A stretch of DNA of 64,000 bases from Pararobbsia alpina_A (GTDB lineage Bacteria; Pseudomonadota; Gammaproteobacteria; Burkholderiales; Burkholderiaceae): assembly GCF_965118125.1 (NCBI RefSeq), contig NZ_OZ221287.1, positions 2,852,001 through 2,916,000 of the forward strand, given 5' to 3'. Both the position numbers and the translations under genes were made by a program. Below the pieces are notes generated by a model. It was not told the DNA's origin, did no database searches, and worked only from the letters and a program-made list of their open reading frames with translations. Below are positions 1-10,036 of the stretch, piece by piece (positions within the stretch are counted from its first letter, which is position 1; each line of letters starts with the position of its first letter).

Positions 1-185
1 ACGCGATCTATCCGGCGTGATGCAAGCCGCGTCATGGAACAGCAAGCGACGGCATCCGACAGTGGTTGGAGCCGGCACAGCGAACCGTGCATGGAGCCCG
101 GGACGCCAGGCTACACAACGGAGAATAACCCCCTGCCGGCGCGCACTGCCGCCGTTACCACCCCTGCCCATCCGCACTGCCGCCG

Positions 186-401
186 TCACGCTCGGCGATC
201 GTGGTCGATCTGAAGCTTGAGCAGGAGGATGGTGTCCTTGACCTTGAGCTTGCGCTTCTTGAGGCGCTGAAGCTCGAAGTCGTTGACGCCAGGTATATCG
301 CAAAGCTTCGCGATCAATCCATTCAGGCCATGATGCTCGGCTTCCAGTTCAGCGATACGCGTGCGGACCGCGTTCTCGTCGATCGTGGGCGTGATATGCA
401 T
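186..401 (-). CDS. Small DUF465 (YdcH-like) protein
   Basis: A 71-residue protein read from the ATG at 401. It opens MHITPT and is rich in charged residues and leucines, with a central helix (around RIAELEAEHHGLN) and a basic KKRKLKVKD segment near the end. This pattern and length fit the DUF465/YdcH family of short helical hairpin proteins, whose role is unknown. A much longer in-frame reading reaches back to 779, but that part translates the antisense of the neighbouring glutamine-rich gene and is a shadow. The gene lies 55 bases after that neighbour on the same strand, so the two may share a transcript. The family call is from overall pattern only. Confidence 0.75.
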   Translation of the reverse strand: MHITPTIDENAVRTRIAELEAEHHGLNGLIAKLCDIPGVNDFELQRLKKRKLKVKDTILLLKLQIDHDRRA

Positions 402-456
402 GCTCGCCTCCGGTTGGACGCTTGTTCCGTCACGACCGCGGCCGGCGCGAGCGTGA

Positions 457-1473
457 CTATTTCTGCGGGTTCTGCTGTTGTTGCTGCTGTTGCTGCTGTT
501 GCTGCTGTTGCTGCTGTTGCTGCTGTTGCTGCTGTTGCTTGAGCTGCTCGTCCTGCTGGCGCTGCTTATCCGCGGCCTTGTCGGCGGCCTGCTTCTGGCG
601 CTGCTCGACGTCGGCCTTGTGCTGCGCTGCGGCCTGCTGCTTTTCCGTGAACTTCTGCGCGTTTTCGGCGTGCTGCTGCGCATCGGCCGAGGCGTTGTCC
701 TGGGCCTGCTTGAGCTTGGCCTGATAGTCGGCCTGCTTCTGCGCATACGCAGCCTGGTTCGACGCGCGCTGCTGCGCATCGATCACGCCCTGTTGACGCG
801 CCGCGTCAAGCTTGCGCTGCATCTCGGCATCGTGCTCCGCGTCGCTCGGCGCGCTCGCGGCACGCTGCGACGCCTGTGCGTCGCGCTGCGCCTGGTCGAG
901 CTGGGCCTGACGCTGGCGATCGTCATACTGCTTCTGGTTCGCCTGCTCGTTCAACGCGCGCTGCGGTGCATCGGCCTGGTTCTGCGCGGCCTTGATGGCG
1001 GCATTCTCGTTACGCTCGCTCGCGCGATCTGCGCGGATTTCGTCGTCGAGCTCGAGCTGCTGCGAACGAATGGCCGCGCGCTCCACGCGCATCGCGTCAC
1101 GTGACTTGTCGAGGCAGTGGTTGACGAAGAACGTGCTGTAACAATTGTGCTGCTCGACGGCGTATCGGTAGTTCAGGTCGTCGGTCAGCGCATTGATCCG
1201 CTGCTGCCGCGCGTCGTTGTCTGCCGCTGTCGAAACGGGCCTCGCGCCGCTGGCCGGCATATACGGCTGCGCCACGACGCGTTGGGCGGTTCCGGGCTGG
1301 GCGGGCTGGCTCGTCCCGGGCTGGCCCATGGCGGCCTGCCCCGTTGCGGACTGGCCGGTCACGGTCGAACTTGCCGCATCGCCGGCGGCTTGGGCCGGTG
1401 TACCGGCACAGATCAGCCACACGGCGACAAACGCGCAGGCGGGCTTCAGAATGGGTCGATTGAACATGGGCAA
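457..1473 (-). CDS. Secreted coiled-coil protein with C-terminal polyglutamine tract
   Basis: 338 residues. The N terminus is a signal peptide: a basic start, a hydrophobic stretch (ACAFVAVWLICAG) and an AQA-A cleavage site near residue 29. A low-complexity Thr/Gly/Gln/Pro linker follows. Residues about 90-130 contain a segment with two cysteines (HNCYSTFFVNHCLD). From about residue 130 onward the chain is almost wholly Gln/Ala/Lys/Glu/Arg, predicting a long charged coiled coil in the periplasm. It ends in 22 consecutive glutamines and then NPQK. The cysteine-containing segment followed by a coiled coil resembles uncharacterised periplasmic proteins seen in Burkholderiales, but I do not recognise a named family. 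A second ATG six bases downstream could also start it. It is divergent from tex. Confidence 0.8.
   Translation of the reverse strand: MPMFNRPILKPACAFVAVWLICAGTPAQAAGDAASSTVTGQSATGQAAMGQPGTSQPAQPGTAQRVVAQPYMPASGARPVSTAADNDARQQRINALTDDLNYRYAVEQHNCYSTFFVNHCLDKSRDAMRVERAAIRSQQLELDDEIRADRASERNENAAIKAAQNQADAPQRALNEQANQKQYDDRQRQAQLDQAQRDAQASQRAASAPSDAEHDAEMQRKLDAARQQGVIDAQQRASNQAAYAQKQADYQAKLKQAQDNASADAQQHAENAQKFTEKQQAAAQHKADVEQRQKQAADKAADKQRQQDEQLKQQQQQQQQQQQQQQQQQQQQQQNPQK
472..537. repeat. 9-bp tandem repeat encoding polyglutamine
   Basis: The 66 bases encode 22 glutamine codons of the upstream secreted protein. On the plus strand the unit TTGCTGCTG is repeated perfectly six times from 481 with a partial copy at each end. 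Because the unit is a multiple of three, gain or loss of copies by slippage would change the glutamine tract by three residues without shifting the frame. Confidence 0.95.
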
Positions 1474-1589
1474 ATTCTAGCATCGCGCGGCCCGGGCCAA
1501 TGGCCGTACGGTAATCCGATCCTTTCCTGCGCAGAGGCCCGCGCGCGTTGTGGCACAATCCCCGGCTCCCGTCACTCGAAGTCAGCACC

Positions 1590-3944
1590 ATGTCGGAAAA
1601 CGTAGCACTGAAGATCGTCCAGCGAATCGCCACCGAACTCGCGGTGCAGCCGCGCCAGGTCGCCGCCGCCGTCGAACTGCTCGACGAAGGCGCCACGGTG
1701 CCGTTTATCGCGCGCTACCGTAAGGAAGTCACCGGCGACCTCGACGACACGCAACTCCGTAACCTCGAAGAACGCCTGATCTACCTGCGCGAGCTCGAAG
1801 ACCGCCGCGCCGCGATCCTCCAGAGCATCCAGGAACAGGGCAAGCTGACCGACGCACTGGCCGAAGCCATCGTTGCCGCGGACAGCAAGCAGACACTCGA
1901 AGATCTTTACCTCCCGTACAAGCAGAAGCGCCGCACGCGCGCTCAGATCGCCCGCGAAGCCGGCCTCGAGCCGCTCGCCCACGCCCTGCTCGCCGATCCG
2001 ACGCTCGATCCGCAAACCGAGGCCGCGCGCTTTGTCGACGCCGAAAAAGGTGTTGCGGATGCCAAGGCTGCCCTCGATGGTGCGCGAGACATTCTGTCGG
2101 AACAATTCGGCGAAACGGCCGAGTTGTTGGGCAAGCTGCGCGAGTGGCTCTGGAACGAAGGCGTCGTGAGCTCGAAGGTCGTCGAAGGCAAGGAACTCGA
2201 GGAAGGCGAGAAGTTCCGCGACTATTACGACTATGACGAGACGCTGAATACGATCCCGTCGCACCGCGCGCTCGCGCTGTTCCGAGGCCGCAATGCGGGG
2301 ATCATTCTCGTCAAGCTGGGCCTCGGCGAAGAGCTCGACGCGCAGACGCCGCATCCGGGCGAGCTGCGTATTGCGGGCCACAACGGCATCCGCCAGCAAG
2401 GCCGCCCCGCTGACAAGTGGCTCGGTGACGTATGCCGCTGGTGCTGGCGCGTCAAGGTGCAGCCGCACCTCGAGAACGACCTGCTCACGCAACTCCGCGA
2501 AACGGCCGAGTCGGAAGCGATCCACGTGTTCGCGCGCAATCTCAAGGACTTGCTGCTCGCCGCACCGGCGGGTCCGAAGGCTGTGATCGGCCTCGATCCG
2601 GGCCTGCGCACGGGTGTGAAGGTCGCGACCGTCGACCGCACGGGCAAGGTGCTCGCCACCGACACGATCTTCCCGCACGAACCCCGCCGCGACTGGGACG
2701 GCTCGCTCGCGAAGCTCGCCCGCATGGCGATCGCGACGCAAGCCGAACTTATCAGTATCGGCAACGGCACCGCTTCGCGCGAAACAGACAAGCTCGCGAG
2801 CGAGCTGATCGCCAAGCACCCTGAACTCAAGCTTCAGAAGATCGTTGTGTCGGAAGCCGGAGCATCGGTCTACTCGGCATCGGAACTGGCCGCCAAGGAA
2901 TTTCCGGACCTTGACGTGACGCTGCGTGGCGCTGTGTCGATCGCACGCCGTTTGCAGGATCCGCTCGCCGAACTCGTCAAGATCGAGCCGAAGGCGATCG
3001 GTGTCGGCCAGTATCAGCATGACGTGAACCAGCGCGAACTCGCGCGTTCGCTCGATGCGGTCGTCGAGGATTGCGTGAACGCGGTCGGCGTCGACCTGAA
3101 TACAGCATCGGTCGCCCTGCTCTCGCGCGTGTCGGGGCTGAATGCCACGCTCGCACGCAATATCGTCGACTTCCGCGACCAGAACGGCGCGTTCCCGAAT
3201 CGCGAGCAACTCAAGAAGGTGCCGCGCCTCGGCGACAAGACGTTCGAACAGGCCGCCGGCTTCCTGCGCATCAACAACGGCGACAATCCGCTCGATCGTT
3301 CGTCGGTGCACCCGGAAGCCTATCCGGTCGTCGAGCGCATCGTCGCGAAGGTCAAGAAAGACGTCAGCGCGCTGATCGGCAATCGCGAAGTGCTCAAGGG
3401 CCTCGCCCCGACAGAATTCGTCGACGATCGCTTCGGCTTGCCGACGGTGCGCGACATTCTGAGCGAACTCGAAAAGCCAGGCCGCGACCCGCGTCCCGAG
3501 TTCAAGACGGCGACGTTCCGCGAAGGCGTGGAAAAGATCTCCGACCTGAGCCCCGGCATGCAGCTCGAAGGCGTGGTCACGAACGTCGCAGCCTTTGGTG
3601 CTTTCGTCGATATTGGCGTGCACCAGGACGGCCTCGTTCACGTATCGGCGATGTCGAACCGCTTTATCAAGGACCCGCATGAAGTCGTCAAGGCGGGCCA
3701 GGTGGTTCAGGTCAAGGTGCTCGAGGTCGACGTCAAGCGCCAGCGTATTGCACTGACGATGCGGATGACCGATGAGGTCGGTGCGACGTCGGGCGGTGGC
3801 GGCAACCGTGGCGCAGGATCATCGTCGGGCAGCGGCAACGGCGGTCCGCGCAACATCAACGCGCCGCGAGGCAATGCACCGCGTCAACGCGAACCCGAAA
3901 CGCAAAACGCAATGGCAGCAGCGTTCGCGAAGCTCAAGAAGTAA
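1590..3944 (+). CDS. tex: Tex-family S1 RNA-binding transcription accessory protein
   Basis: 784 residues, the usual Tex length. The order of parts is typical: an N-terminal helical region, a YqgF-like RNase H fold around residue 330 (VIGLDPGLRTGVKVA), a helix-hairpin-helix pair at about 505-570 (SGLNATLARNIVDF, VPRLGDKTFEQ), and an S1 RNA-binding domain at about 655-725 (VVTNVAAFGAFVDIGVHQ). The tail is rich in Gly, Ser and Asn with basic residues. Tex proteins bind nucleic acid and influence transcription and stress tolerance; the exact role here is not shown. The reading frame is open back to 1548, but MSENVALKIV at 1590 matches the family start. It stands alone between a divergent and a convergent gene. 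Confidence 0.95.
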   Translation: MSENVALKIVQRIATELAVQPRQVAAAVELLDEGATVPFIARYRKEVTGDLDDTQLRNLEERLIYLRELEDRRAAILQSIQEQGKLTDALAEAIVAADSKQTLEDLYLPYKQKRRTRAQIAREAGLEPLAHALLADPTLDPQTEAARFVDAEKGVADAKAALDGARDILSEQFGETAELLGKLREWLWNEGVVSSKVVEGKELEEGEKFRDYYDYDETLNTIPSHRALALFRGRNAGIILVKLGLGEELDAQTPHPGELRIAGHNGIRQQGRPADKWLGDVCRWCWRVKVQPHLENDLLTQLRETAESEAIHVFARNLKDLLLAAPAGPKAVIGLDPGLRTGVKVATVDRTGKVLATDTIFPHEPRRDWDGSLAKLARMAIATQAELISIGNGTASRETDKLASELIAKHPELKLQKIVVSEAGASVYSASELAAKEFPDLDVTLRGAVSIARRLQDPLAELVKIEPKAIGVGQYQHDVNQRELARSLDAVVEDCVNAVGVDLNTASVALLSRVSGLNATLARNIVDFRDQNGAFPNREQLKKVPRLGDKTFEQAAGFLRINNGDNPLDRSSVHPEAYPVVERIVAKVKKDVSALIGNREVLKGLAPTEFVDDRFGLPTVRDILSELEKPGRDPRPEFKTATFREGVEKISDLSPGMQLEGVVTNVAAFGAFVDIGVHQDGLVHVSAMSNRFIKDPHEVVKAGQVVQVKVLEVDVKRQRIALTMRMTDEVGATSGGGGNRGAGSSSGSGNGGPRNINAPRGNAPRQREPETQNAMAAAFAKLKK

Positions 3945-3998
3945 TTCGCTGCGAATGGGATGACGGGCGCGTGTTGATGGTTTGTCGTGGCGCGCTCG

Positions 3999-4039
3999 AA
4001 AAAAAAGGCGGTACGGCTGATAGCCGAACCGCCTTTTTT
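3999..4039. terminator. Bidirectional intrinsic terminator after tex
   Basis: A run of eight A (3999-4006), then a stem made of GGCGGT and CGGCT (4007-4018, one unpaired A) pairing with AGCCG and ACCGCC (4022-4033), then six T. The A and T runs on either side let it serve both tex on the plus strand and the convergent MFS gene on the minus strand. Confidence 0.85.
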
Positions 4040-4187
4040 GCATCTTATGCGTCCAACAACTGGCCGATGCAAGCCGATCTGGCGGCCCCGCTGCGTATCG
4101 CTTGGCCGACTCTGTTTTAATGCCACACCTGGCGCATCGCAGAGGTGTCTTGCTGCGCAGCGGAAGTGCGTATCTTGCGCCGCTTCC

Positions 4188-5501
4188 TTAGCTGTTGCGC
4201 ATCAGATCGTCGCTCCGCGTCTCTCGCATCGTCAGCACACCGATGAGGCTGATCAGCGCGGCCACCGACACATAGCCGCCGACCCAGCTCAGGCCACCGC
4301 GATTCGCAAGCAGCTGCGCGATATACGGGGCCACCGATGCACCCAGAATACCGCCGAGGTTATAGGCGACACCCGCGCCCGTATAACGTACGTTCGTCGG
4401 GAACAGTTCGGGCAGCAGCGCGCCCATCGGTGCGAATGTCGCACCCATCAGGAACAGTTCGATGATCAGAAATAGCGCGACTTGCACGGGGTCACCGCTG
4501 CCGAGCAACGGCAACATCGTGAAGCCCGAAGCGATCGCCGCGATGCAGCCGACTACCAGCACCGGTCGACGGCCGAAACGGTCGCTCGCGATTGCCGATA
4601 TCGGCGTGGCAATCGCCATAAAGACCACGGCGATGCAGAGCAGCCCGAGGAAGCTCTGGCGGCTCATATGCAGCGCGGACACGCCATACGACAGCGAGAA
4701 CACGGTCGAAATGTAGAAGAGCGTGTAGCAAACGACCATCGCGAGCGCGCCCTGCAGCGTCGGCCACAGATGCCGGCCCAACAGTTCCGCAACAGGCACC
4801 TTGACCCGTTCGTGGCGATCGATCGCCGCCTGGAATGCCGGCGTTTCAGCGATCTTCATACGCACATAGAGGCCGAGGCCGACCAGCACTGCGCTGACGA
4901 TAAACGGCACGCGCCAGCCCCAGCTCTTGAAGTCGGCGTCCGACAGGCCCAGCGCAAGACCAAAAAACAGGCCGTTCGATGCGAGGAAGCCGATCGACGG
5001 CCCAAGCTGCGGAAACATCCCGAACCAGCCGCGCTTGCCCGCCGGCGCGTTCTCGGTCGCGAGGAGCGCGGCACCGCCCCACTCACCGCCAAGGCCGATG
5101 CCCTGACCGAAGCGCAGTACGCAGAGCAAGATCGGAGCGAGATCGCCGATCGAATCGTACCCGGGCACAAAACCGATCAGTGTCGTGGAGCCGCCCATCA
5201 CGAGCAGCGACGCCACAAGCGTGGCCTTGCGTCCGATCCGGTCACCAAAGTGGCCGAACAAAAATGCGCCGATCGGCCGCGCAATAAACGCGATGCCGAA
5301 CGTGACGAAGGCGGACAGCGCCTGGGCGGCGGGAGAGCTATGCGGGAAGAAGACGGGGCCGATGACCAGCGCCGCGGCCGTCGCATAGACGTAGAAATCG
5401 TAGAACTCGATCGCGGTGCCGATAAAGCTCGCGAAGATAATGCGCGTACGGCTCGTACCGTCACGCGACGCCGTAACAGGCGCCGGTGTCGACGTGGACA
5501 T
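4188..5501 (-). CDS. MFS transporter, metabolite:H+ symporter (MHS) type
   Basis: 437 residues with about 12 hydrophobic segments. The N terminus carries hallmarks of the MHS branch (ProP, ShiA, KgtP relatives): GTAIEFYDFYVY in the first helix, the loop motif GHFGDRIGRK between helices 2 and 3, and LRFGQGIGLGGEWGGA in helix 4. A second copy of the loop motif, SDRFGRRP, lies mid-protein. Such proteins import organic acids, osmolytes or aromatic acids with protons across the inner membrane; the substrate cannot be read from the sequence. It is a single gene, convergent with tex, and a tRNA fragment lies upstream of its start. Confidence 0.88.
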   Translation of the reverse strand: MSTSTPAPVTASRDGTSRTRIIFASFIGTAIEFYDFYVYATAAALVIGPVFFPHSSPAAQALSAFVTFGIAFIARPIGAFLFGHFGDRIGRKATLVASLLVMGGSTTLIGFVPGYDSIGDLAPILLCVLRFGQGIGLGGEWGGAALLATENAPAGKRGWFGMFPQLGPSIGFLASNGLFFGLALGLSDADFKSWGWRVPFIVSAVLVGLGLYVRMKIAETPAFQAAIDRHERVKVPVAELLGRHLWPTLQGALAMVVCYTLFYISTVFSLSYGVSALHMSRQSFLGLLCIAVVFMAIATPISAIASDRFGRRPVLVVGCIAAIASGFTMLPLLGSGDPVQVALFLIIELFLMGATFAPMGALLPELFPTNVRYTGAGVAYNLGGILGASVAPYIAQLLANRGGLSWVGGYVSVAALISLIGVLTMRETRSDDLMRNS

Positions 5502-5690
5502 GCTGTCTCCTGAGTTTGTTGGTCTCGTTCATGCTGCAGCGCTGGCCGCATCACGTTTCGCGTTGAGCGCTCAAACGGATACCGGTGCCAACCACGGCTG
5601 CAATGCGACCCACCTCGCGTGGGCGGATCAGTCGCCGCGCGGATGTGTTTTCGGCCATGACACCTTTTACCCCTTGTCATGTCGCTTCGT

Positions 5691-5724
5691 GGTCGTACCG
5701 GTTCGATTCCGGTCTCGGGCACCA
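5691..5724 (+). pseudogene. 3' fragment of a tRNA gene, probably tRNA-Leu
   Basis: These 34 bases look exactly like the last part of a tRNA. There is a T-stem ACCGG/CCGGT (5697-5701 and 5709-5713) around the loop TTCGATT, then the 3' acceptor strand CTCGGGC (5714-5720), discriminator A and an encoded CCA. The bases just before (GGTCGT) look like the end of a long variable arm, which suggests Leu. No partner GCCCGAG acceptor strand, D-arm or anticodon arm is found in the preceding 100 bases, so it cannot be a working tRNA. Such 3' ends are what tRNA-targeting integrases leave behind. The Leu identity is an inference. Confidence 0.75.
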
Positions 5725-5803
5725 CGCTTTCCGCCCCGAAGTGTATGAACATCGGACACGGAACCCGCTCGTTGTGCGCGCGGGCTGATGGCGCTACTTC
5801 AAT

Positions 5804-5829
5804 GACGGAGCACGGGTAAGCGCTCCGTC
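5804..5829 (-). terminator. Hairpin downstream of kup, possible terminator
   Basis: GACGGAGC (5804-5811) pairs perfectly with GCTCCGTC (5822-5829) around a 10-base loop, 16 bases beyond the kup stop. There is no T run on the minus strand after it, so termination is uncertain. Confidence 0.4.
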
Positions 5830-5844
5830 ACATCCTACAGTGCT

Positions 5845-7743
5845 TCAGATTTCGATCTTGGTCCCCAGCTCGACCACGCGATTGGCCGGGATGCTGAAGA
5901 AGTCAGTCGGCTTCGCAGCGTTCTGATGCATCCACGCGAAGATCCGTTCGCGCCAGACCGACATGCCGGGCAGCTTGGTCGGCACCACGGTTTCGCGTGC
6001 GAGGAAGAACGACGTGTCCATCAACTCGAACGCAATGTCGTGCCGCGCTTCGATCATGCGCAGGATCGTATGCACGTCGGGCGTTTCGTTAAACCCGAAC
6101 CGCGCCTTGACCGCGTAGACGCCACCCGTGAGGTCGCGCGTCTCGAGCCGATCGGCATCTTCGACATACGGCACGTCGAGCGTCTGGAAATTCATGAAGA
6201 CGGTGACCTCGTGCAGCACCTTGTTGTGCTTGAGGTTGTGCAGCAGGCTCACCGGCACGAGCGTGTCGCTGCCCGTCAGATAGATCGCCGTACCCGTCAC
6301 GCGATGCGGCGGATGCGCGAGCAGGCTTTCGAGGAACGGCTCGAGCGGAATACCGTCTGCCGCCGTGCGTTCCTTGACGATATGACGACCCTTCGACCAC
6401 GTCGTCAGCAGGAAGAACAGGATCGCGCCGATCGTCAGCGGCAGCCAGCCGCCCTCGGCCACCTTGAGCAGGTTCGCACCGAAGAACGCAAAGTCGACAA
6501 TCAGGAAGGCGGTGATGATGGGCGCCACGACGGCCTTGCGCCACTTCCACACGCCGATCATCGCGTAGGCGACAAGCACGGTCGTGATGATCATCGTCGT
6601 CGTCACCGCGATACCGTACGCGGCAGCGAGGTTGTCCGACGAACGGAAGCCCATGACGACGCACAGAATGATGAACAGCAACATCCAGTTCACGACGGGG
6701 ATGTAGATCTGGCCGATTTCCTGCGCGGACGTGTGCGTGATCTTCATGCGCGGCACATAGCCGAGCTGGATCGCCTGCGAGGTCAGCGAGAACGCACCCG
6801 AGATCACGGCCTGCGACGCGATCACCGTGGCCACCGTCGACAGCACGACGAGCGGCAGGAGCGCCCAGTCCGGTGCCATCAGGAAGAACGGGTTTTCGAT
6901 CGCTTTCGGATTGTTCAGCAGCAGCGCGCCCTGTCCGAAATAGTTCAGCACGAGCGACGGCATGACCAGTCCGTACCACGCAAAGCGGATCGGCTTCGCG
7001 CCGAAGTGCCCCATGTCGGCGTAGAGCGCTTCGGCCCCCGTCAACACGAGAAACACGGAGCCCATCACGACATACGCCTGAAGCACGTGGGCCTCCATGA
7101 ACTTGTAGGCGTAGTACGGATTGAGCGCGGCAATGATTCGGGGCTCGGACGCGATGTGCGAGATGCCCATGATCGCCAGCACGATGAACCAGAGGATCAT
7201 GATCGGCCCGAACAGCTTGCCGACGGTGTCGGTGCCGCGGCGCTGGATATAGAACAGGCAGATCAGGATCACGATCGTGATCGGCACCACGTACTCGCTC
7301 AGATGTGGCGCGGCGATTTCGAGGCCTTCAACGGCTGAAATGACCGAAATGGCCGGGGTGATCACGGCGTCGCCGTAGAACATACAGGCGCCGAATACCC
7401 CGAGGCCGATCAGCACATGGGCGACAGTCGATGTCTTCCCGAGCGGCCGGATGGCCATGGCCATCAGCGCAAGCACCCCGCCCTCGCCGTTGTTGTCCGC
7501 GCGCATCACGAACATCACGTACTTGAGCGAAACGACGATGATGATGGCCCAGAACAGCAGGGAGATGACGCCGAGAATGGAGGTCGGTCCGAGCGGCACG
7601 CCGTGCGTCGGGCTGAAGGCTTCTTTGAGCGAATACAGCGGGCTCGTGCCGATATCGCCGAAAACTACGCCGATGGCGGCCGCCATCAGGGGCGCCAGGC
7701 CTTGTTTGCGCACCGGGTAGTGCGCGTCGATGGTGTGGCTCAT
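5845..7743 (-). CDS. kup: KUP-family potassium uptake protein
   Basis: 632 residues, standard for the family. The first membrane segment carries the signature GVVFGDIGTSPLYSLKEAF near residues 25-45. About 12 hydrophobic segments run to roughly residue 450, including the conserved GACMFYGDAVITPAISV and TGAEALYADMGHFG stretches. A soluble cytoplasmic domain of about 170 residues follows and ends GTKIEI. KUP proteins import potassium with protons across the inner membrane and matter at low pH or low potassium. Around 150 bases separate it from the phosphoribosyltransferase gene upstream, so it may have its own promoter. No truncation is seen. Confidence 0.97.
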   Translation of the reverse strand: MSHTIDAHYPVRKQGLAPLMAAAIGVVFGDIGTSPLYSLKEAFSPTHGVPLGPTSILGVISLLFWAIIIVVSLKYVMFVMRADNNGEGGVLALMAMAIRPLGKTSTVAHVLIGLGVFGACMFYGDAVITPAISVISAVEGLEIAAPHLSEYVVPITIVILICLFYIQRRGTDTVGKLFGPIMILWFIVLAIMGISHIASEPRIIAALNPYYAYKFMEAHVLQAYVVMGSVFLVLTGAEALYADMGHFGAKPIRFAWYGLVMPSLVLNYFGQGALLLNNPKAIENPFFLMAPDWALLPLVVLSTVATVIASQAVISGAFSLTSQAIQLGYVPRMKITHTSAQEIGQIYIPVVNWMLLFIILCVVMGFRSSDNLAAAYGIAVTTTMIITTVLVAYAMIGVWKWRKAVVAPIITAFLIVDFAFFGANLLKVAEGGWLPLTIGAILFFLLTTWSKGRHIVKERTAADGIPLEPFLESLLAHPPHRVTGTAIYLTGSDTLVPVSLLHNLKHNKVLHEVTVFMNFQTLDVPYVEDADRLETRDLTGGVYAVKARFGFNETPDVHTILRMIEARHDIAFELMDTSFFLARETVVPTKLPGMSVWRERIFAWMHQNAAKPTDFFSIPANRVVELGTKIEI

Positions 7744-7900
7744 GAAAACGCTTGTTCAGCCGTTGTAGTCGATCGGTTGGCACACAGACGCGCCCCTCGT
7801 GGCGGGCGCTCGCACGAACGGCACCATTGTACTGCCCGTCGCGAAACGTCCAAACCACGATTGCGCCACATCGGGGCGCGAGGAGCCGTCGGCGGCTGTG

Positions 7901-8503
7901 TCAGGCCTGCGTCGAGCTGATGCCCGACGCCGCGTCCGCCGCACCCATGCCGGACCCACGGCCCGCGTTGCTGCCGCGCTTGATCCATGCAGCGAGATTG
8001 TGGGGGCGCAACGAATCCCAGTCTTCGAACGGCTGGTGAATCCACGGATTGGTCGGCAGATGCTGGACGAAATAGTCCGGCTTCACCGATGAGCACGCCT
8101 TGTACCAGAGCACCGCGGAACGCACCGACTCGATGGCCGGATAGCGCTCTTTCAGATGCTGCTGCACGCGTGCGAGCGTGACACCCGAATCCACGAGATC
8201 GTCGACGAGCAGCACGTTGCCGTGAAGCTCGCCACGCGTCATCGTGATGTATTGCGCGATGTCGAGGTCGCCGCGCTGCGTGCCCGCGGCTTCGCGGTAC
8301 GAGCTCGTCGCAAGGATCGCGAGCGGCAGATCGAAGATCCGCGACAGCTGGTCGCCCACGCGCAGACCGCCGCGTGCCAGGCACAGAATCTTGTCGAACT
8401 TCCACTTCGACTCGTGCACGGCGAGCGCAAGCTGTTCGATCAGCCGGTGGTATTCATCCCAGCTGACCCAGAGGTGCTGATCGTCGCTTTTCGGCAAAGA
8501 CAT
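7901..8503 (-). CDS. Purine-type phosphoribosyltransferase
   Basis: 200 residues with the type I phosphoribosyltransferase fold. The PRPP-binding loop is clear at about residues 98-107 (NVLLVDDLVDSGVTL), and an earlier loop CLARGGLRVGDQLSRIF occupies the position of the pyrophosphate loop. Length and pattern resemble hypoxanthine/xanthine-guanine phosphoribosyltransferases, which salvage free purine bases onto PRPP. It starts 17 bases after the purA stop on the same strand, a sensible partnership of purine salvage with purine synthesis. The C-terminal 30 residues are low-complexity Gly/Ala/Ser and probably disordered. Base specificity cannot be assigned from what is visible. Confidence 0.85.
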   Translation of the reverse strand: MSLPKSDDQHLWVSWDEYHRLIEQLALAVHESKWKFDKILCLARGGLRVGDQLSRIFDLPLAILATSSYREAAGTQRGDLDIAQYITMTRGELHGNVLLVDDLVDSGVTLARVQQHLKERYPAIESVRSAVLWYKACSSVKPDYFVQHLPTNPWIHQPFEDWDSLRPHNLAAWIKRGSNAGRGSGMGAADAASGISSTQA

Positions 8504-8520
8504 AGTGTGGTTCTTTCGGC

Positions 8521-9861
<1,341 letters not shown>

Positions 9862-10036
9862 GTTGTTCATAAAGCGGGTTAAAAACGTATTTTACCTGTG
9901 TTGAACCGGAGCCCTGCGATTTCATCCGACGTGGTTTCGCGCTTTTCAGTTTTCGCGCACACCATCGTGGCTCCGCCCTTGCCAAACACGCGTGATTGAG
10001 ACTAGTGCGTGTACGGCCTGTCTTTGCGAGCTTTAT

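Noticed and set aside
422..724. Open frames giving polycysteine, polyleucine or polyalanine across the 9-bp repeat
   Set aside because: They are other-frame readings of the polyglutamine repeat; only the minus-strand frame has a signal peptide and a sensible protein around it.
1548..1589. An upstream start for tex at 1548
   Set aside because: The extra 14 residues are not typical of Tex, whereas MSENVALKIV at 1590 is.
1572..3680. A 702-codon open frame opposite tex
   Set aside because: Antisense shadow of a clearly coding gene.
5600..5724. An intact tRNA at this place
   Set aside because: I looked for a 5' acceptor strand GCCCGAG, a D-arm and an anticodon arm in the preceding 100 bases and found none.
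5198..5752. A minus-strand frame starting MFIHFGAESVVPETGIEPV
   Set aside because: The GIEPV-type start is the well-known antisense translation of a tRNA 3' end, and the rest is a shadow of the MFS gene.
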